A stretch of DNA of 64,000 bases from Rhodococcus sp. KBS0724 (GTDB lineage: Bacteria > Actinomycetota > Actinomycetes > Mycobacteriales > Mycobacteriaceae). The position numbers and the translations under genes are program-made. The notes under the pieces are model-generated. The model was given only the letters and a program-made list of their open reading frames with translations, made no database searches and had not been told where the DNA came from. The stretch covers positions 4,602,501 through 4,666,500 of the forward strand of contig NZ_VCBX02000001.1 of assembly GCF_005938745.2 (NCBI RefSeq), in the 5' to 3' direction. Positions 12,901 to 25,145 of this stretch are shown piece after piece. The number at the start of each line of letters is the position of its first letter. Positions within the stretch are counted from its first letter, which is position 1.

Positions 12901-15900
12901 CACGCAACGAAGTAGGCGCCGTGGTCTCGAACTCGTCGGCCATCGCTGCAAGCACCGATGGCACGAACTGCGCAACCGTCACCGATTCGGCCACGATGAT
13001 GCTGCTCAGATATGCGGGATCACGGTGACCGCCGGCCTCCGCGACCACCATTCGAGCACCGATCATCAAGGACCAGAACAGCTCCCAGACCGAGGCGTCG
13101 AAAGTTGCGGGTGTCTTGTACAGCACCACATCCGACGAAACAAGGCCGTAGGTAGCCTGCATCCACGACAGCTGGCTGACGATGGCCGTGTGCGTAACAC
13201 CGACACCCTTCGGGCGTCCTGTCGATCCGGACGTAAACAGCACGTACGCCAGGTGTTCCGGGCACAGCGGAACGCTCCGCTCGTCGTCGCGTATCCGCGA
13301 CGACGAGTAAGCCTGCAGGTCAAGGGTGTCGATACCGAGTACCGGCCACCCTGCGGGGACGTCACCACGTTCGGAATCGGTGGTCAGCACGCAGACCGGC
13401 GCCGCGGAGGCCACGATGTACTGATTGCGCTCGGCGGGCTGTTCGGGATCAACGGGAACGTAGGCCCCGCCTGCGCGGAGCACGGCGTACACGCCGATCA
13501 CCTGGTGGATCGAGCGGCGCATCACGAGCGCGACTCGCGATTCGGGGCCGACGCCGAGGTCAATCAGTTGACGCGCCAATCGGTTGACGTGTGCATCGAA
13601 TTCGGCGTAGGTGAGAGTGACATCGCCACTGACTACTGCGACGTCAGTCGATGTACTCGCCAGTCCTCGGTCGAGTACATCGACCAAGGTCTTGTTGTCC
13701 GACGGCACTGTCGACCCGGCCGAGACGCGTGACAGCACGCTACGTTCCGAGCTGGCGACAATGTCGATATCGCTCGGCGCTACGCTCGGGTCGGCAACGA
13801 GTGCCTGTGCCAAAGCAATGAACTGTGTCGCCGTCGCGGCAATCGTGGCTTCGTCGAACAGGTCCGTCGCATAGACCATCTGAACGTGCAGCCCGGCATC
13901 GGTATTCGTCGCGCCGACCGGTTCGGTGACCGTAATCGACAGGTCGAATTTTGCGCTCTCCGAGTCAGGTTCGAAGGTCGTGACCTCGAGACCACCCAAC
14001 GTGAAGTCGACACGATCCAGGTTCTGGAATGCCAACATCACCTGGAACAACGGATTACGTGCCCTCGACCGCTCGGGATCGAGTACCTCGACCAACCGCT
14101 CGAAGGGCACATCCGCATGCGCAAATGCTGCCAGATCGGCGCCGCGCACCTGAGCCAGGAAGTCCGCGAAGGGAACGCCGGAACCGACCTCGGTGCGAAG
14201 CACGAGGGTGTTGACGAACATACCCACAACATCGTCGAGCGCGGCGTCTCCACGACCGGCAACGGGAGTGCCGATCGTGACGTCGTCTGTAGCGGCCAAT
14301 CGAGCGAACAACGACGCGAATACCGCGTGCACGACCATGAACAACGATGCGCCGTTGGCGCGCCCCAGCTCGGCCATTCCGCGATGAGTCGCCGCGTCGA
14401 TATCGAAGGTGTACGCCTGTCCTCGGCCCGAAGCCTGCGCCGGGCGGGGGCGATCCGTGGGCAGTTCGAGCTGTACCGGAGCATCGGCGAGCGTTGTGGT
14501 CCAGAATTCGATCTGACGCGACATCGTCGACTGCGGGTCGTCTTCGGAACCGAGTACCTCGCGCTGCCAGAGCGTGTAGTCCGCGTACTGCACCGGTAGC
14601 GGTGCCCACGACGGAGCGCCGCCGCGAGTCCGGGCCTCGTAAGCGACCATGACGTCGCGGGTAAGAGGTCCCATGGAGAAACCGTCAGTAGAGATGTGGT
14701 GAACGACGAACAGAAGTACGTAATCAGCCTCGTCGACGCGATACAGCGTTGCCCGCAACGGAATGTCCGCTGTGACATCGAAACCTGCCATCGCAGACTT
14801 CGCCACGGCGGCGGGCAATTCGGCTGCCGTCAACGGCCGGGGTGCCAAGTCGAGTGCAACATCGGCAGTCGGCAGAATCTGTTGATATCCGACACCGTCG
14901 ATATCGGGGTAGACAGTCCGCAATACCTCATGCCGATCGATCACATCGAGCACAGCGGCGCCCAGCGCTGCCGCGTCCAGATCGCCCGCGATACGGATCG
15001 CGACGGGAATGTTGTTGACCGCGGATTCCGGTTCGAGGCGGTTCAGGAACCACATGCGTTGCTGCGCAAGCGACAACGGGATCCGATTCGGACGTGTCTG
15101 CGGAACCAGCGGCGCTACCGCGCCGGAGCCGGCATGGACTTCCAGTCGAGCAGCCAGAGCGTCCACGGTCGATGCCTCGAACAGCGCCCGTACCGGGACT
15201 GTTGTGTCGAGTGCCTCGCCGAGCCTTGCGGCAACCCGAGTCGCAACCAGAGAGTTTCCGCCGAGATCGAAGAAGTCGTCGCCGCGGCCGACCGGTGAAA
15301 CACCCAACACCTCGGAAAATACCTGCGCCACGATCGATTCAGCTGCAGTGACCGGAGCGACGTATGCCTTGGCCACAAACGTCGGCGCCGGGAGCGCCTT
15401 GGTATCGGTCTTGCCTGCCGTGGTCAACGGAATGGAATCGAGCACGAGGACGGCGTCGGGCACCATGTAGCCGGTGAGGAACTTCGACACGGAATCGATC
15501 ACCGCAGCAGGTTCGACGGTGGCCCCGGCGCTGGGCACCACGTAGCCGACCAGTCGATCACCGAATTCTTCGTCCGTGTGGACCAGGGCAACTGCCTGTG
15601 CGACGCCCTCACAACGGGACAGCGCTGCTTCGATCTCACCGAGTTCGATACGGAATCCACGAATCTTCACCTGGAAGTCACTGCGGCCCACGTACTCCAC
15701 CGCGCGGCCGTCGATCCAGCGGACAACGTCACCCGTGCGATACAGACGATCACCGGCGTCGCCGAACGGGTCGGCAACAAATCGACTTGCCGTCAGTGCG
15801 GGCTGGCCCAGGTATCCCCTGGCGACCTGGATGCCGGAGACGTAGAGCTCTCCTGCAACACCGACCGGGACCGGCTGCATCCGGTCGTCGAGGATACGTG

Positions 15901-18900
15901 CAGACATTCCGCGAACTGGCCCACCGATGTTCATCCGGTCGAATGCCGTCAGCGTGTCGCTGATATTACTCGCGACAGTGGATTCGGTGGGACCGTAGGC
16001 ATTGAAGAAGCCACGTACGGAGCCGTCCGGTAGCGGTACCGCCCACTTGGCGACCAGTGCCCGCGGGCTTGCTTCACCACCGACGACAACAACTCGTAGG
16101 GCGTCGAGGCCCGCCGGGTCCACCGACGCCAAGGCTGCGGGCGTGATGAATGCGTGCGTCACCGCCTCGGACTTCAGGATCTCGGCCAATTCGGCGCCGC
16201 CGTAGACGGTGGTCGGCGCGATCACCATGGTCGATGCGGCGCCAAATGCCAAGAGCAACTCCAACACCGATGCGTCGAAGCTCGGGGACGCGAAGTGCAG
16301 GGTTCGGGCGCCTGCGGTCAACTCGTAGTGTTCGACCTGTACAGCACAGAAATTCGCCACTCCGGCGTTGTCGACGACTACGCCCTTGGGCAACCCGGTG
16401 GTACCGGAGGTGTAGATGACGTATGCGGCATTGCCCGCCCGGATGACGTCCCGCAGCTCCTCGGCGCGAATAGGTGCGCCGGACTCCTCGGCCAAGGCCG
16501 CGTCCTCGAGCGTGATCCAGTTCGATCCGGCCGGAAGCTCCGATACGAACTCTTCCGTCGTGAGACCGAAGGTGGCACCGGAATCCGAGACCATGTGGGT
16601 GATGCGATCGACCGGATAGGTGGGGTCTACCGGCACAAATGCGGCCCCGGTCTTGGCGACTGCCCACAGTGCGAGCACAGAGTCCGCCGATCGTGGAATG
16701 GCAATGGCCACTCGATCTTCGGCGCCGACACCGCGGCCGATCAAGACACGAGCCACCCGGGAAGAGCGCTCGTCGAGCTCACGGTAGGTGATCGTCTCGC
16801 CGGCGTAGCGGATAGCCTCCGCATCCGGGTTCACCGCTACGGCATCGTCAAGAATTCCTGCAAGAGTTCCCGAAACACCGCGCGCTCCACGCACATCCGT
16901 CAGCGCAAGCCGCTCGGAGGATTCGAGAAGATCGATGTCACCCACAGCGACTGCGGGGTCCCCGACCACGGATTCGAGAATGCGTACCAGTCGGCGGGCA
17001 AAACCCTCGACGGTATCCCGGTCGAACAGATCGGCAGCGTAGGTGAACTCCGCTGCGATGCCTTGCAGTTCGCCGTGCACTCCGATCGACTCGGACACCG
17101 ACAGTTCGAGATCGAATTTTGCTGTTGTCGTGTCGATCTCGGCAGCCTTGACGGCCAGGCCGGGAAGCTCCAGCTCGGTCTGCGCCAGATTCTGCAACGA
17201 CAGAACAACCTGGAACAGCGGATGCCTGGCCTGGGACCTGGCCGGAGCCAGGACGTCGACCAACCGCTCGAACGGCACGTCTGCGTGTGCGAATGCGCTC
17301 AGCGCGGCATCACTCGACGCCGCAATCAGTTCCGTGAACGGAGCCGCCGTGTCTACTGCGGTTCGCAGGACCAGAGTGTTGACGAACATGCCGACCAGAT
17401 CGTCGAGCGCTGCCTCACCGCGGCCGGCGACGGGGGTACCCACCGAGATGTCCGACGTTCCGCTGAGACGAGCAAGCAGAACCGCGAGGGCAGCATGCAG
17501 CGCCATGAACAGCGTGGCATTGTGCTCCCGAGCAAGGGCGTCGAGGCGAACGTGCAACTCGGGCGCGATGTCGAAGGCGAATCGTTCGCCGCGCATCGAC
17601 GCCACATCGGGGCGAGCCCGGTCAGCAGGCAGTTCGATCCGATCCGGCAGACCCGAGAGCGTCTCGCTCCAGAACGAAATCTGCTGGGACATCAGCGACG
17701 CTGCGTCGTCCTCGGAGCCGAGAACTTCACGCTGCCACAGTGCGTAGTCCGCGTACTGCACAGAGAGGGGTTGCCACTGCGGAACAATCCCGTCCTTGCG
17801 CGCCGAGTACGCGATCATCACATCGCGACCCAGCGGCGCCATCGACCAGCCGTCCGCGGCAATGTGGTGAACCATGATCGCCAGCACATGCTCGGTGTCG
17901 CCCCGCGTCAGCAACTGCACCCGGATCGGCACGTCCACGGTGATGTCGAGGGCGGTGGAACCGACTGCGGCAATAGCGTCGTCGAGTTCATCGGCGTCGA
18001 CGGATACGACATCGAGGCCGTGGAAGACATCGTCGACGTCGAGAATCGACTGCACCGGACCGGATTCGGTATCCGGGTACACCGTGCGCAGAACTTCGTG
18101 GCGGGCCAGCACGTCCTCGAATGCTGCTTCCATCGCGGCAACGTCGAGGTTTCCGCTCAGGTGAAGCGCGAAGGTGATGTTGTACGCCGCAGACGCCGTG
18201 TCGTAGCGGTTGAGGAACCACATACGCTGCTGGGCAAGCGACAACGGAATACTGCTCGGACGCGCCTGCGCGGCGAGCGCTGTGCGACCGCCACTGCCCG
18301 CCTGTGTTTCCACGCGAGCGGCGAGTGCCTCGACGCTCGAGACGTCGAACAACGTACGAACCGGCACCGTGGTGTCCAGTGCGGCGCCCAATCGCGAGGT
18401 GACCTGCGTCGCGACGAGTGAATTGCCACCGAGAGCGAAGAAGTCGTCATCGAGTCCGACTCGCTCGACCCCGAGGACATCGGCAATGATCTGGGCGACG
18501 ATTTCCTCGACCGGTGTTGTGGGCGCGCGGAATTCACGGACCTCGAACACCGGCTCCGGCAGCGCGTCCCGGTCGAGCTTTCCGACCGGAGTCAACGGAA
18601 CCTCGTCCAAGGCCATGATGACCGACGGAACCATGTAGCTCGGCAGGGATTCACCGACAAAACCAGCGAGGCGTTCGGCATCGAAGCTCGCACCGGCTTC
18701 GAGTTGAACATAGGAGACCAGGGCAGTGACTCCCGCGATGCCTTCGCGTCCGAGCGTCACGGCGAAGCGCACGTCCTCGTGAGCCGTCAGCGCAGCATCG
18801 ATCTCGCCGAGTTCGATGCGGAAACCACGGACCTTGACCTGGAAGTCACTGCGGCCCATGTATTCCAGAACGCCCTGCTCGCCTTCGAGAGAGGTACCGG

Positions 18901-21900
18901 TCCACCGCACGACGTCTCCGGTGCGGTACATCCGGGAACCGTCCGACGAGTACGGGTTGGCGACAAACCGCTCCGACGTCAGCGCGTAGCGATCGTGGTA
19001 GCCACGGGCCAATGCCGCACCCGCAAAATAGAGTTCACCCCTGGTACCGACCGGGACGGGGTGAAGTCGCTCGTCGAGGACAAGCGCCGACATTCCCTCG
19101 ACGGGACGGCCGATATCGATAGGCTGACCTGCCGTGAGGTGCCCGTACGACGAAATAATGGTGGTCTCGGTGGGACCGTAGCCGTTGAAATACTCGCGAC
19201 CTGGCTGCCACGTTGCCAGCAGTTCCGGCGTGGTGACATCGCCACCGACGGATACGAGTGCCAACTCCGGCAGTTGCGCCTCGTCCATCGTGCCGAGTAC
19301 AGCGGGAGTGATAATCGCGTGGGTGACATGCTCGTCACGCAGCAGCGTGGTGAGTTCGGGGCCGCCGATGATCGCCGGCGGAACGATGACAAGAGTGGCG
19401 CCGGTGGAGAAAGCCACCATCCATTCGAGTACCGACGGATCGAAACTCGGCGAACAGATATGCAGGAACCGGGACTCCTCGTCGACGCCGTACCGACGCT
19501 GCGCGGCATCACGAACACCTCGGAGACCGCCATGGGTAACGCTGACGCCCTTCGGCTTTCCCGTGGAACCCGAGGTGTAGATCAGGTACGCCACGTGCGC
19601 ATCGCGCAGTGGGGTGGTTCGCTCGGAATCGACGACCGGAGCGCCCGATTGGGCGTCGACAAGGCTCACAGTGGACGGCTCGTCCAGTGCCCACCATTCG
19701 GTGGCGTCCGGCAGTTGTCCCAGGAATTCGGATGACGTCAGGCCGATGCGTGCCGCGGAATCCGACAGCATGTGGCGAACACGGTCGTCCGGGTAGTTCG
19801 GATCGACCGGAACGTAGGCAGCACCGGTCTTAGCCACTGCCCAGACTGCGCGCACCATGTCGTAGGATCGCGGAAACGCCAGCGCAACAGTGGTTTCCGG
19901 ACCGATATCGCGCGCAATGAGAGCGCGGGCCAACCGGGACGACTGCTCGTCGAGCTCACGGTAGGTGACCGAGCGCCCCTCGAATCGCACCGCAACCGAT
20001 TCCGGATCGGCCGCACCCGAAGTGAAGATGTCGGCCAGGCTCGCTCGCGGCATCGCGTCGTCGGATGCGACGTAGGTGAGGTCGACGAATTCCGTCGGCG
20101 AGAGCAGTTCGAGATCCCCGACCGTGGTTGCCGGTCGAGCGGTGACCGCGTCGAGTATCCGGACGAAGCGAGTGGCAAACGTTGCTACGGTCGACGCATC
20201 GAACAGATCTGTGGCATAGGTGAAGGTAGCGTCCAGGACATCTGAATCTTCGCTTCCTTCAGGACTTTCCGACACCATCAGCTCGAGGTCGAACTTGGCG
20301 ACCGGCACTTCCAGTTCGGTGGCAACCGCAGTGATCCCCGAGAACTGCAACTGGCGGCGTCCACTGATCTCGGCGGTCAGAGCGACCTGGAACAGCGGAT
20401 GACGCGACTGGGAACGCGCGGGATTCAAGACCTCGACAAGACGTTCGAACGGCACGTCCGCGTGTCCGTACGCACTCAGGCCCGACTCGCGCACCCTGGC
20501 GAGCAACTCTTCGAAGGTCTCGCCCGCATCTACCTCGGTCCGCAACACCATGGTGTTGACGAACATCCCGATGACATCGCTCAGCACCTCGTCACCTCGA
20601 CCACCGACAGGAGCACCGATGGCAATATCCGTGGTGCCGCTGAGGCGGCTGAGAAGCGCCGCATACGCCGCTTGCAGAACCATGAAGAGCGACGCGTTCT
20701 TCGAACGTGCCAACGCGTTCAGCTTGCGGGTGGTGCGTTCGCTGATGTGGAAGTGGTGCTTGGCCCCGCGGTTGGATGCAACGGCCGGGCGCGGGCGGTC
20801 GGTCGGCAGATCCAGCTGGTCGGGAAGTCCCGCCAGCGACTCGCGCCAGAAAGCGATCTGGCGTGCCGATTCCGACGAGGGATCATCTTCGGACCCCAGG
20901 GCCGCACGTTGCCACAGTGCGTAATCCGCGTACTGCACCGGCAATGGCGTCCAGGCCGGTGCGGTGTGCTCACTCCGTGCGGAATACGCAACCAGGAGAT
21001 CGCGGGCCAATGGGCGGAACGACAAGCCGTCGGCCGCAATATGGTGCAGCACCATGACGAGCACAAAATCGGTCGGTGTGACCTCGAACAGAGTAACGCG
21101 CAACGGGATCTCGGTTGCCACGTCGAATCCGCGTCCGGCGATCTCGACGGCAGCGGCCTGCACCTCACGCTTGGAGGTCCGCAACGGAGTCAGGTCGATC
21201 GACACCTGGTCGATCGGCAGAATCACCTGCTGCGCGGTGCCGTTGGTGTCGGGATACAGCGTACGCAGCGACTCGTGCCGCTCGAGGAGATCCATTACCG
21301 AGGCGTGCAATGCGGCAGCATCGACGGTACCGGTCAGCCGAACAGTGAACGGAAGGTTGTAGACCGGCGTCGACGGGTCGAGCTTGTTGAGGAACCACAT
21401 TCGCTGCTGCGCCAGCGACACCGGAATAACATCGGGACGCGGCTTTGCGACCAGCGGCGCCAGCGGCCGGACATTTCCCGCCAACGATTCGGCCCGAGCG
21501 GCGAGGGTGGCCACCGTCGTCGACTCGAAGAGCTCACGCACACCGAGCTGAACGCCCATCGCAGAACCGACTCTGGTGACCACTTGTGTTGCCACCAGCG
21601 AGTTTCCACCGAGTTCGAAGAAATCGTCGTCGAGACCGACTCGCTCCACACCGAGGACGTCGGCAAAGACGTCGGCAACAACCCGCTCGGTATCCGTGCG
21701 CGGTTCCCGATACTGCTTGGCACTGGCGAAGACGGGTTCCGGGAGTCCAGCACGATCAAGCTTGCCACTGGTATTGAGCGGCAACGCTTCCAAGACCATC
21801 AGCGCAGCGGGAACCATGTACGACGGCAGGCTTCGACCCGCGAACTCGCTCAACTCTGCCGATTCGACGGAGCGGCCCGGACTCGGCACGATATAGCCGA

Positions 21901-24652
21901 CCAACTGATCTCCGGTCGAGGTCTGAACCACCAACACGACAGCCTGCGAGACGTCGGGATGGGCGAGCAGCACGGTCTCGATCTCGCCGAGTTCGATGCG
22001 CTGGCCGCGGAACTTGACCTGGAAGTCGGTGCGCCCGATGTAGTCCAGGTTGCCGTCGTCGCGTCGACGCACGAGGTCGCCGGTTCGGTACATCCGTTCC
22101 CCGGCAGGACCGTAGGGGTTTGCCACAAACCGATCGGAGCTGAGGTCGGGCCGACCGACGTATCCGCGGGCCAACTGCACTCCGGCGAGGTACAGCTCAC
22201 CTGGCTGACCGATCGGCGTCGCACGGAGGTGCGAATCGAGGACGTAAGCCTGGGTGTTCCACTGCGGCAAGCCGATCGGCACCGAAGTGGTGTCGGAGCG
22301 GCGAGCCTCGTAGTACGTCACCGAGACCGCAGCTTCAGTGGGGCCGTACAGGTTGTGCAGATCAGCGCTGCACAGTTCGCGGAATGCCGTAGCCGTCTCG
22401 GGCGGCAAGGCTTCGCCGATGACAAAGACGTGACGCAGCGAATCACATGATCCGGCAGGAGCATTCGCGGTGAAGAGCGTGAGCATCGACGGGACGAAGT
22501 CCGTGACGGTGACACGATGTTCCGCGATCTTGGCCGCAACGTACATCGGGTCCCGATGGCCGTCGGGTGTCGCGACCACGAGGGTCGCACCGACCCGGAG
22601 CGGCATGAAGAATCCCCACAGAGACACGTCGAACGTGGTCGCAGTCTTTTGCAGATACACGTCCGATGCCCCGAGGCGATACTCGGAGTTCATCCACTGG
22701 AGCTGGTTGTTGATCGCCGCATGGGTGACCGCAACACCCTTCGGGCGACCCGTCGAACCGGACGTGTAGATGACATAGGCCGTGTTCGAATACCGCAGAG
22801 GCGAAACACGATCCGAGTCGGTGACGGGCCTGGTGTCGAGTTCCGCGTCGTCGAGTTGGTCGATTTCGAGAACGCGGGTTCCGAGCGGCAGGTCCACCTG
22901 ATCCCGAGCGGTGGTCAGAACACACACCGGCCGTGCGGAATCGAGGATGTACGCCGTGCGATCTGCCGGATGGTCTGGATCCACCGGCACCCAAGCGCCG
23001 CCGGCCTTCGCAATCGCATACAGTCCGACCATGAGGTCGAGTGAACGCCGAATAGCCAAGCCCACAAGTGATTCCGGCCCGACGCCCATGTCGATGAGCT
23101 TGCGAGCGAGACCGTTGACCTTGGCATCGAACTCCGCGTAGGTGAGAGAACTCCCCTCGAAGATCAGCGCGGTGGCGTCCGGGGTTCGATCGACCTGTCG
23201 CTCGAACGGTTCGGTGATGGACTGCGAAAGCACGTGGTACCCAGTGCGATTCCAGAGTGCAACCTTCTTGCGCTCCTCTTCGGACGCAATGGGTAGATCC
23301 CACACCCGGCGCGATGTCTCGGCAGAGATGAACTTTTCGAGGAACTCGACAAAACGCGAGTGATTCCGCTCGGCGACCGACGCGGAGTACAGGTTGGGAT
23401 TCGACTCGAAGTCGATGTGCGTCCGCGTGTCGCCGACGCTCTGATACAGGTTTACACCGAGGTCTTCGATCAAACCCGTTGACAGGATGTGCAATTCACC
23501 GACCAGCGGCCCGAAGGCAAGTTCGGTGGAGAACATCATGATGTTGATCCACGGACCGAAGAAGCCGCCCTGACCGGGGCCGTCGCCGTCGCGGACCATG
23601 TCTTCGTGGCGGTAACGCTGGTGACGCAGGGCGCCGGACATCTCGCTACTGACGGCGTCGAGAAGTTCCTGGACAGTTGTCGTCGAGGTAATCCTCAAGC
23701 GCAGTGGCACCACGTTGGACACCATTCCGCCGGATCGGCGGAGCACTGCAGTGGTGCGGCCCGAGACGGGCAGCGACAGCGACACGTCCTCGCTTCCGGT
23801 CATCTGAGCCAGGTACGCGGCAAACGCTGCGACCACTGTGCCGGCGACCGTCGTCTTCTCTACGCGTTCGAGGAATCGCGCGAGCAGTGCTTCCACGTGA
23901 TTGGACAGCGCTGCGCTGTCGATGCGGCTGACCGGCGTCGGCGGGGCACTACGCCCGGCCAGGCTCGAAATCTCGTCGAGGTCGGCGATCTTCTCGGCCC
24001 AGAAAGCGCGGTCGGTGTCGAACCGGTGGGAGTTGCGATAGGTGTTGTCGACCTCGTAGACGTCACGCAGGTCGGACGCCTCGTTTGGCGTGGGCTCGCG
24101 GCCTTCGACGCGGGCCGAGTACAACTCGGCGACACGGGTGACAAATGTCGAAGCGCCGAAGCCGTCGAGGATCGTGTGATGAACCCGGGTGTACCAGTAG
24201 TAGCGGTCCTGTTCGAGACGCAGAATGGTGGCCGAGATCAACCGGTCCTCGAGCATGTCCACTGGACGGCTTCGGTCTGCGCGCATCCATCGCATTGCCG
24301 CGTCGTGCGGATCTGCCTCACTACGGACGTCGACATAGCCGATCGAGTCGTCCAGTGTGTCGTCGATGATCTGAAACGGCTGTGCATCAACTTCGATGAT
24401 GCGAACGAAGGCCGAACCGATTTCACGGCCGGCGTCGGCGCACGCCGCCCGGAGCACGTTGAGCTGCAATGCGCCACGAAGTTCGACGTACTGCGCGATG
24501 TTGACGGGGACGCTGGGATCCAGGTGCTGCGCGAACCACATTCCGAGCTGTGCGGCCGAGAGTGGGAATGCACCTGATCGCTGAACTTCTTCCGGCGAGC
24601 TGCCGACCTCCGACGTACCGCTCTCCAGTTTTCCGTTTTCCAGCGACTTCAC
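1..24652 (-). CDS. Giant multimodular non-ribosomal peptide synthetase, 3' end outside the window
   Basis: One open frame runs on the minus strand from a GTG at 24652 to the window edge without a stop, giving at least 8217 residues. The start is fixed by an AGAGAGG-like ribosome site (24661-24666) 8 bases upstream and by an in-frame stop just before it. Domain order read from core motifs is C-A-T, C-A-T, C-A-T, C-A-T, C-A-T, C-A-T-E, C-A-T, C(partial). Seven carrier motifs (LGGNS, or GGDS before the epimerase) lie near 21610, 18430, 15260, 12095, 8895, 5725 and 1085. It assembles a peptide of eight or more residues on 4'-phosphopantetheine arms in the cytoplasm. The N-terminal condensation domain implies an acyl or aryl starter, or a donor carrier protein on another polypeptide. 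No thioesterase, MbtH protein or tailoring enzyme is visible. The product is unknown. Confidence 0.95.
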   Translation of the reverse strand, partial: MKSLENGKLESGTSEVGSSPEEVQRSGAFPLSAAQLGMWFAQHLDPSVPVNIAQYVELRGALQLNVLRAACADAGREIGSAFVRIIEVDAQPFQIIDDTLDDSIGYVDVRSEADPHDAAMRWMRADRSRPVDMLEDRLISATILRLEQDRYYWYTRVHHTILDGFGASTFVTRVAELYSARVEGREPTPNEASDLRDVYEVDNTYRNSHRFDTDRAFWAEKIADLDEISSLAGRSAPPTPVSRIDSAALSNHVEALLARFLERVEKTTVAGTVVAAFAAYLAQMTGSEDVSLSLPVSGRTTAVLRRSGGMVSNVVPLRLRITSTTTVQELLDAVSSEMSGALRHQRYRHEDMVRDGDGPGQGGFFGPWINIMMFSTELAFGPLVGELHILSTGLIEDLGVNLYQSVGDTRTHIDFESNPNLYSASVAERNHSRFVEFLEKFISAETSRRVWDLPIASEEERKKVALWNRTGYHVLSQSITEPFERQVDRTPDATALIFEGSSLTYAEFDAKVNGLARKLIDMGVGPESLVGLAIRRSLDLMVGLYAIAKAGGAWVPVDPDHPADRTAYILDSARPVCVLTTARDQVDLPLGTRVLEIDQLDDAELDTRPVTDSDRVSPLRYSNTAYVIYTSGSTGRPKGVAVTHAAINNQLQWMNSEYRLGASDVYLQKTATTFDVSLWGFFMPLRVGATLVVATPDGHRDPMYVAAKIAEHRVTVTDFVPSMLTLFTANAPAGSCDSLRHVFVIGEALPPETATAFRELCSADLHNLYGPTEAAVSVTYYEARRSDTTSVPIGLPQWNTQAYVLDSHLRATPIGQPGELYLAGVQLARGYVGRPDLSSDRFVANPYGPAGERMYRTGDLVRRRDDGNLDYIGRTDFQVKFRGQRIELGEIETVLLAHPDVSQAVVLVVQTSTGDQLVGYIVPSPGRSVESAELSEFAGRSLPSYMVPAALMVLEALPLNTSGKLDRAGLPEPVFASAKQYREPRTDTERVVADVFADVLGVERVGLDDDFFELGGNSLVATQVVTRVGSAMGVQLGVRELFESTTVATLAARAESLAGNVRPLAPLVAKPRPDVIPVSLAQQRMWFLNKLDPSTPVYNLPFTVRLTGTVDAAALHASVMDLLERHESLRTLYPDTNGTAQQVILPIDQVSIDLTPLRTSKREVQAAAVEIAGRGFDVATEIPLRVTLFEVTPTDFVLVMVLHHIAADGLSFRPLARDLLVAYSARSEHTAPAWTPLPVQYADYALWQRAALGSEDDPSSESARQIAFWRESLAGLPDQLDLPTDRPRPAVASNRGAKHHFHISERTTRKLNALARSKNASLFMVLQAAYAALLSRLSGTTDIAIGAPVGGRGDEVLSDVIGMFVNTMVLRTEVDAGETFEELLARVRESGLSAYGHADVPFERLVEVLNPARSQSRHPLFQVALTAEISGRRQLQFSGITAVATELEVPVAKFDLELMVSESPEGSEDSDVLDATFTYATDLFDASTVATFATRFVRILDAVTARPATTVGDLELLSPTEFVDLTYVASDDAMPRASLADIFTSGAADPESVAVRFEGRSVTYRELDEQSSRLARALIARDIGPETTVALAFPRSYDMVRAVWAVAKTGAAYVPVDPNYPDDRVRHMLSDSAARIGLTSSEFLGQLPDATEWWALDEPSTVSLVDAQSGAPVVDSERTTPLRDAHVAYLIYTSGSTGKPKGVSVTHGGLRGVRDAAQRRYGVDEESRFLHICSPSFDPSVLEWMVAFSTGATLVIVPPAIIGGPELTTLLRDEHVTHAIITPAVLGTMDEAQLPELALVSVGGDVTTPELLATWQPGREYFNGYGPTETTIISSYGHLTAGQPIDIGRPVEGMSALVLDERLHPVPVGTRGELYFAGAALARGYHDRYALTSERFVANPYSSDGSRMYRTGDVVRWTGTSLEGEQGVLEYMGRSDFQVKVRGFRIELGEIDAALTAHEDVRFAVTLGREGIAGVTALVSYVQLEAGASFDAERLAGFVGESLPSYMVPSVIMALDEVPLTPVGKLDRDALPEPVFEVREFRAPTTPVEEIVAQIIADVLGVERVGLDDDFFALGGNSLVATQVTSRLGAALDTTVPVRTLFDVSSVEALAARVETQAGSGGRTALAAQARPSSIPLSLAQQRMWFLNRYDTASAAYNITFALHLSGNLDVAAMEAAFEDVLARHEVLRTVYPDTESGPVQSILDVDDVFHGLDVVSVDADELDDAIAAVGSTALDITVDVPIRVQLLTRGDTEHVLAIMVHHIAADGWSMAPLGRDVMIAYSARKDGIVPQWQPLSVQYADYALWQREVLGSEDDAASLMSQQISFWSETLSGLPDRIELPADRARPDVASMRGERFAFDIAPELHVRLDALAREHNATLFMALHAALAVLLARLSGTSDISVGTPVAGRGEAALDDLVGMFVNTLVLRTAVDTAAPFTELIAASSDAALSAFAHADVPFERLVDVLAPARSQARHPLFQVVLSLQNLAQTELELPGLAVKAAEIDTTTAKFDLELSVSESIGVHGELQGIAAEFTYAADLFDRDTVEGFARRLVRILESVVGDPAVAVGDIDLLESSERLALTDVRGARGVSGTLAGILDDAVAVNPDAEAIRYAGETITYRELDERSSRVARVLIGRGVGAEDRVAIAIPRSADSVLALWAVAKTGAAFVPVDPTYPVDRITHMVSDSGATFGLTTEEFVSELPAGSNWITLEDAALAEESGAPIRAEELRDVIRAGNAAYVIYTSGTTGLPKGVVVDNAGVANFCAVQVEHYELTAGARTLHFASPSFDASVLELLLAFGAASTMVIAPTTVYGGAELAEILKSEAVTHAFITPAALASVDPAGLDALRVVVVGGEASPRALVAKWAVPLPDGSVRGFFNAYGPTESTVASNISDTLTAFDRMNIGGPVRGMSARILDDRMQPVPVGVAGELYVSGIQVARGYLGQPALTASRFVADPFGDAGDRLYRTGDVVRWIDGRAVEYVGRSDFQVKIRGFRIELGEIEAALSRCEGVAQAVALVHTDEEFGDRLVGYVVPSAGATVEPAAVIDSVSKFLTGYMVPDAVLVLDSIPLTTAGKTDTKALPAPTFVAKAYVAPVTAAESIVAQVFSEVLGVSPVGRGDDFFDLGGNSLVATRVAARLGEALDTTVPVRALFEASTVDALAARLEVHAGSGAVAPLVPQTRPNRIPLSLAQQRMWFLNRLEPESAVNNIPVAIRIAGDLDAAALGAAVLDVIDRHEVLRTVYPDIDGVGYQQILPTADVALDLAPRPLTAAELPAAVAKSAMAGFDVTADIPLRATLYRVDEADYVLLFVVHHISTDGFSMGPLTRDVMVAYEARTRGGAPSWAPLPVQYADYTLWQREVLGSEDDPQSTMSRQIEFWTTTLADAPVQLELPTDRPRPAQASGRGQAYTFDIDAATHRGMAELGRANGASLFMVVHAVFASLFARLAATDDVTIGTPVAGRGDAALDDVVGMFVNTLVLRTEVGSGVPFADFLAQVRGADLAAFAHADVPFERLVEVLDPERSRARNPLFQVMLAFQNLDRVDFTLGGLEVTTFEPDSESAKFDLSITVTEPVGATNTDAGLHVQMVYATDLFDEATIAATATQFIALAQALVADPSVAPSDIDIVASSERSVLSRVSAGSTVPSDNKTLVDVLDRGLASTSTDVAVVSGDVTLTYAEFDAHVNRLARQLIDLGVGPESRVALVMRRSIHQVIGVYAVLRAGGAYVPVDPEQPAERNQYIVASAAPVCVLTTDSERGDVPAGWPVLGIDTLDLQAYSSSRIRDDERSVPLCPEHLAYVLFTSGSTGRPKGVGVTHTAIVSQLSWMQATYGLVSSDVVLYKTPATFDASVWELFWSLMIGARMVVAEAGGHRDPAYLSSIIVAESVTVAQFVPSVLAAMADEFETTAPTSLRATFAGGEQLNSALAARFRALTGSDVHNLYGPTETTVQVTSHRSSDLDGNVVPLGTPAWNTGLWVLDSRMLQVPLGVTGELYVSGTQLARGYFGDVVRTAERFVAHPFSGTGERLYRTGDLVRRTRSGSLEFVGRSDFQVKLRGQRIELGEIETLLAAQDVVSLAAVAVVEDTLVAYVEPTGGAVVDETELRHRLTEALPGYMVPAVFMVLAALPLNANGKVDRRALPTPAFEAAAFRAPTGDVEQSVAQVFSDVLGIEQIGLDDDFFALGGNSLIATRVMSRLGQALETKIPVRVLFDASTVEELAARIEAHVGGDGARALTAQVRPAQVPLSLAQQRMWFLNRFDTASAVNNIPVAVRLTGDLKVDALRAAITDVIARHEVLRTLYPEIDGVGYQQILSPEDASIEFDTVRTAESDLQAELYAFFAEGFDVTAEVPLRAKLFHVEDREFVLSFVVHHIATDGFSMGPLTRDVMTAYYARSQDQAPTWEPLPVQYADYALWQREVLGSEDDSTSVIAQQIGYWSSALADLPELLDLPSDRTRPEIATGRGANHTFTIDPQLWADVEATGQAAGATPFMVVHSALAVLLARLSATTDIAVGAPVAGRGGAELDDLIGMFVNTLVLRTEVDPAMSFTDLLASVREVDLQAFANADVPFERIVEALDPVRSQAHHPLFQVALTFQNLGQSALELPGLTAAAVEFDAALAKFDLQFTLEEAADAGMSGILTYATDLFDASTAAEFAGRFVSVLRGVVANPAAAVGDVDVLTAGELDRVLAWSDTGVDSGVESTLSAWFDDAVERFGDRTAVRFGDESLTYAELSVRANRLARRLIALGCGPETLVAVALPRSADLVVALLAVVKSGAGYLPVDPSYPADRVEFMLADAAPVAAISWSGRELVLPAGLPVVDVDTVDLSEFDGSALADADRVAPLRSSNVAYVIYTSGSTGRPKGVQVPHTTVAKLFANTESVYGFDESDVWTMFHSYAFDFSVWELWGPLLYGGTLVVVDYVTSRSPEQFLELLAAERVTVLNQTPSAFYQLAEADRLASESGGAPELSLRWVVFGGEALELRRLSDWYGRRGDSAPTLVNMYGITETTVHVSHRVLDAAMAADASASVVGQAISGLQVFVLDTRLAPVPVGVAGEMYVSGVQLARGYLGQAGLTSTRFVANPFNAGEVLYRTGDVASWNSAGDLEYLGRADDQVKIRGFRIEIGEIEAAVLADVSVAQTAVVVREDSPGDQRLVAYVVPAAGVSVSVDDVRTGVGSLLPEYMVPSAFVVLDAIPLTVNGKLDRRALPAPSFEVRVFRAPTSVVEEVVAQTFADVLGVPRVGLDDDFFALGGNSLIATQVTSRLSQALDASVSVRELFEASTVEGLAARLASHVGGGSRAALTAQVRPAQVPLSFAQQRMWFLNQLDRESASNNIPMAITLTGELDQAALYDAVRDVLKRHEVLRTVYPEVDGTGYQRILPAAAVPVDLAPVQLESSDVVAAVTDFVSSGFDVTAEVPLRAKLFQLAEDTFVLAIVIHHISTDGFSMGPLIRDVMAAYYARSQGQTPVWEPLPVQYADYALWQREVLGSESDAESVLAEQIDYWAKALDGVPDQITLPSDRARPAVFTGRGATYSFPISADVHRGLAAVGREHHASLFMVMHSALATLLARLSGTTDIAVGTPVAGRGEAELDDLIGMFVNTLVLRTEVDPGMPFLDLLASARESDLAAFAHGDVPFERLVEVLDPVRSQAHNPLFQVALAFQNLGQNHLTLPGLEIAEFDIAETVAKFDLQLTVVEAPDGHGMTATFTYATDLFDEGTVVSFAERLTRILDAVVADAAQPVGDINILDVPERLELTSRRATSGIEPKPLADILAETAQRYPSNEALRYQDRSMTYAEVDEWSSRLARVLIARGLGAEDLVAVSIPRSIESVLLVWAVSKTGAAVVPIDPHYPADRIAHMVSDSGVSVGLTLEAELDGLTTTVEWLAVDSAGCAELMAAQDSSPIREDERVRRVLPAHPAWVIYTSGTTGLPKGVVATGAGLASFSATQAQHYLVTPNSRTLHFASPSFDASMLELFLAVATGAAMVIVPTSIFGGDELTALFKSERVTHAFITPAALASMDPSGLSDLEVVGVGGEAYSPELMAKWADQPNRRRTFLNVYGPTETTIVTNVSVPLMPGDRMTIGGTIGDMAAFVLDTRLQPVPVGVAGELYLSGPQVTRGYHRRPGLSADRFVANPHGLPGERMYRTGDVVRWTDQYAVEYLGRNDFQVKIRGFRIELGEIDAALTAHSDVEFAATMGTTLASGAPALVSYVFVGKESAVSSADLSEFVSRTLPAHMVPASIMVLTDMPLTPAGKLDRKALPEPVFEVKEFRAPTTELERILSEVFADVLGLDQIGTDDSFFAQGGDSIMSIQLVSRAKARGVLFTPKDVFENKTVAELAEVAVFGSDADAITVLAEIDGGGVGWMPLTPIKRFMFERPGSYQRFNQLLTLELPLGIDRGGVVDTLAAVIDHHDMFRSRLVDDQRGPGMAVSAPGTVDVDAWVRRVSVDPAIADTELTAIASGALDDALGRLDPAAGVMAQFVWIDFGDARTGRLIVAAHHLIVDGVSWRIIVPDLISAWAQRSGGSVPVLEPTGTSMRTWAHSLAAESRSENRLAELARWRKTLSTPDPILGSRAFDPSVDVAATVERVRVELSADVTETLLTTLPEVFRGGANDGLLAGLALALVRWRRDRGVDTDAALLQLEGHGREEGVVPGADLSRTVGWFTAAFPVALDLAGIDIDDAFDAGAGAGAAIKAVKEQLLAAPDKGVGYGLLRYVNDDTRAELSKLSSGQVSFNYLGRIVAEDIPAAAQGLGWIPARDFSDVAAPEDPDMPANKVVDINAIVNDGPDGAVLEASFAFPNGLLSATEVQALADLWVGALTALAQHAQTVGAGGLTPSDVPLVTLTQHDLDGFEQRFPAVQDVWPLAPLQSGLLFHAVMAESTVDLYSVQMVLSLSGRVDADRLHAAAQAIIDRHPNLRTAFVVDGTGTPVQVVLGGIEVPWRELDLTTIADSEERRAELDRVLIEDQATHFDMSNPPLIKFTLIKIAASEYRLVVANHHIILDGWSMPLLLQTLLGHYAMRGNIPAQTRALSYRNYLAWLVQQDRSVSMDAWAQALGGVEEPTLLAPNVVGQEFSALSQKLQLSLSESVTATLTGLASRTGVTANTIVQAAWAILLGRMTGRQDIVFGATVSGRPPQLDSVEKMVGLFINTLPVRVQLDLAESVEALLSRVQIEQAGLLDHHYLGLTDVQSAAGVGGLFDTLVIFESYPVDRDGLAAQAEFLDGMVIDDVASDDSTNYPLTLLIGLDDQLHLTLRYLPDFFDESYAQALLGRLETLLTEIGETPSTAVGDIEIMTAPERTLVLDTWNDTSHESVGGLLLDGFDSVVGVCSGSRAVVCGDVVLSYGEFDERVNRFARYLISVGVGPESLVGLAVRRSVDLLVGLYAIVRAGGAWVPLDPDAPSSRNEYVLDSADPVCVVSTERDGFVASGRRVVCVDVVDVSGFSGARVSDVDRLLPLRASNTAYVIFTSGSTGRPKGVAVSHGAIVNQLEFMQGEYCLTSDDVYLQKTATTFDVSLWGFFMPLRVGAVLVLASVDGHRDPGYLASVIDEQGVSVTDFVPTMLSTFSSLVDPGLLGSLRDVLVIGEALPVEAVREFGLVSSARLHNLYGPTEAAVSFTFADVTDAGSGSVVSVGVPEWNCRVFVLDSRLRPVPVGVAGELYLSGVQLARGYVGRPDLSADRFVASPFGSGERMYRSGDLVRWNTSGELEYIGRTDFQVKFRGQRIELGEIEAALTAHGSVLSAAVVVRGSATGDQLVGYVVPAVGSVVDVSVLRGFVGERVPGYMVPAAVVVLDAFPLNSSGKLDRALLPEPVFEARVFRAPVSSVELVVASAFVGVLGVDRVGLDDDFFELGGNSLIATRVVMRIAEELDTAVPVRLLFEASTVQDLAARLESHVGEGSRLALTAQDRPEEIPLSLAQQRMWFLNRFDGSAGAYNMPFALRLSGELDLAAMRAAIGDVVARHETLRTVYPETESGPVQVIEPVGHAPVKLDVESVTEAEIVGKLVELASTRFDVTAEIPLRIRLFQVAENEYVLAVVVHHIAADGSSTTPFARDLVMAYAARAQGTAPGWAPLDVQYADYSLWQREVLGSEDDPESVSSEQIAYWSQALAGLPDQLDLPTDRLRPAAQSYRGGYLQFEIDAAVHQGLSALAREHGTTLFMVTHAAFAVLLARLSGTDDIAVGTPIAGRGERALDDLIGMFVNTLVFRTHVD
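960..4099 (-). other. NRPS module 7: D-accepting C, A (pocket DVWDLILVS), T
   Basis: The C domain begins with [13 protein letters not shown] (near 4010-4050) and has [10 protein letters not shown] near 3640. Both differ from the C domains of modules 2-6 and fit a domain that takes a D-residue from the upstream epimerase. The A pocket D-V-W-D-L-I-L-V-S is nearly that of module 1, so the same monomer is probably used twice. The A domain lies in a second composition island (about 1080-2700). The carrier motif is near 1070-1100. Confidence 0.8.
4100..8779 (-). other. NRPS module 6: C-A-T-E, unassigned A pocket DALFGGVIV, product epimerised
   Basis: The C domain has HHISTDG near 8330 and the A core lies near 6845-6880. 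The pocket is D-A-L-F-G-G-V-I-V, close to that of module 3. The carrier has the GGDS form (near 5710-5745) typical of carriers that feed an epimerase. The E domain (about 5540-4130) has [10 protein letters not shown] near 5140 and FNYLGR at 4421-4438. Residue 6 should therefore be D-configured. Confidence 0.85.
8780..11969 (-). other. NRPS module 5: C-A-T, A domain predicted for threonine
   Basis: The C domain has HHIATDG near 11530. The A core [10 protein letters not shown] lies near 10056-10095. The pocket D-F-W-N-V-G-M-V-H equals the canonical threonine code DFWNIGMVH with one conservative change (I to V). The A domain and the start of the carrier domain lie in an island of unusual strand composition (about 8880-10565). 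Confidence 0.85.
11970..15139 (-). other. NRPS module 4: C-A-T, A domain predicted for glutamine
   Basis: The C domain has HHISTDG near 14697. The A core [10 protein letters not shown] lies near 13208-13245. The pocket read from the bases is D-A-W-Q-F-G-L-V-Q, which matches the known glutamine code DAWQFGLID at seven of nine positions. The carrier motif is near 12080-12110. The residue stays in L form here because no epimerase follows. Confidence 0.75.
15140..18309 (-). other. NRPS module 3: C-A-T, unassigned A pocket DALFVGAVA
   Basis: The C domain has HHIAADG near 17865. The A core [10 protein letters not shown] lies near 16381-16416. The pocket D-A-L-F-V-G-A-V-A again has Leu at 239 and an apolar lining, so a hydrophobic or aromatic residue is likely but not identified. 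The carrier motif is near 15245-15270. Confidence 0.75.
18310..21479 (-). other. NRPS module 2: C-A-T, unassigned A pocket DPLISGGII
   Basis: The C domain has HHIAADG near 21045. The A domain core [10 protein letters not shown] lies near 19550-19586. The pocket reads D-P-L-I-S-G-G-I-I, with Leu where most domains have Trp or Phe (position 239), which points to a hydrophobic pocket of unclear substrate. The carrier LGGNS motif is near 18415-18435 and no epimerase follows. Confidence 0.75.
21480..24652 (-). other. NRPS module 1: starter-type C, A (pocket DVWDFILVS), T
   Basis: The C domain (about 24590-23270) has an HHTILDGFG active site near 24175 and resembles the EntF-type condensation domain, which accepts a non-peptidyl donor. 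The A domain has its [10 protein letters not shown] core near 22740-22775. Reading the ten-residue pocket against GrsA gives D-V-W-D-F-I-L-V-S. The scaffold is like that of serine domains (EntF DVWHFSLVD), but the three residues that make serine specificity are changed, so the substrate is not assigned. The carrier motif is near 21598-21620. Confidence 0.8.
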
Positions 24653-25145
24653 GCCCACAGCCTCTCTTCCACACCATTACGCACACGCTGTGACGCACAT
24701 CTCTTCGCCACAACTTGTACCGATCTCATCTACCCTCAATGAGCCAGAACGATCCATCATCTCCGATGGGCCGCAGGCATGACAAAGCCACACCCAGACA
24801 TATCGACTTTGAAGTGAAGGTTCGTTACAGCAACGAGCCACCATTCGCCCACCGCGAAGCCACGCCTCGGGATCCGACAAACCCAGCGGATAATTCTCCC
24901 CCTCACCCCCCGATCCAACGGTCACGATCGAACTGTTTCCGCGCGGCCTATCGCGCGCGCGAATCCCCCGCGTAGCCGCCCGATCAATGTACAGGCTCGG
25001 CAAAAACGGAGGATTGACGCTGTTCAGCAGGGCTTTGATTCAGACATAACGACGGCTGCTGTTCGGTTCGCACTCCACGCGGGGCCCTACACACGAAGAA
25101 ACGCGCCGGCATTGCGCCGACGCGTTTCTCCTACTCACAACTCAT
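24653..25145. other. Intergenic region between the NRPS start and scoB
   Basis: This 493-base gap holds the ribosome site of the NRPS (24661-24666) and the scoB terminator hairpin (25097-25129). The middle has no open frame with a credible ribosome site and no iron-regulator box that I could recognise. The NRPS promoter must lie here or transcription must read in from upstream. Confidence 0.5.
25097..25129 (-). terminator. Hairpin terminator after scoB
   Basis: Fourteen-base arms (25097-25110 and 25116-25129) pair with one mismatch around a 5-base loop. The hairpin lies 17 bases after the scoB stop, so it closes the seven-gene catabolic operon and separates it from the NRPS. Confidence 0.8.

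Noticed and set aside
21480..24652. Serine specificity for modules 1 and 7 by resemblance to EntF
   Set aside because: Three of the specificity residues (278, 301, 331) differ, so serine is not supported.
24677..25003. A 108-codon minus-strand frame and an 86-codon plus-strand frame in the gap upstream of the NRPS
   Set aside because: No ribosome site, no family resemblance, and composition unlike nearby genes.
24653..25145. An iron-regulator (IdeR/DmdR) box before the NRPS that would mark it as a siderophore gene
   Set aside because: No TTAGGTTAGGCTAACC-like palindrome was seen in the gap.
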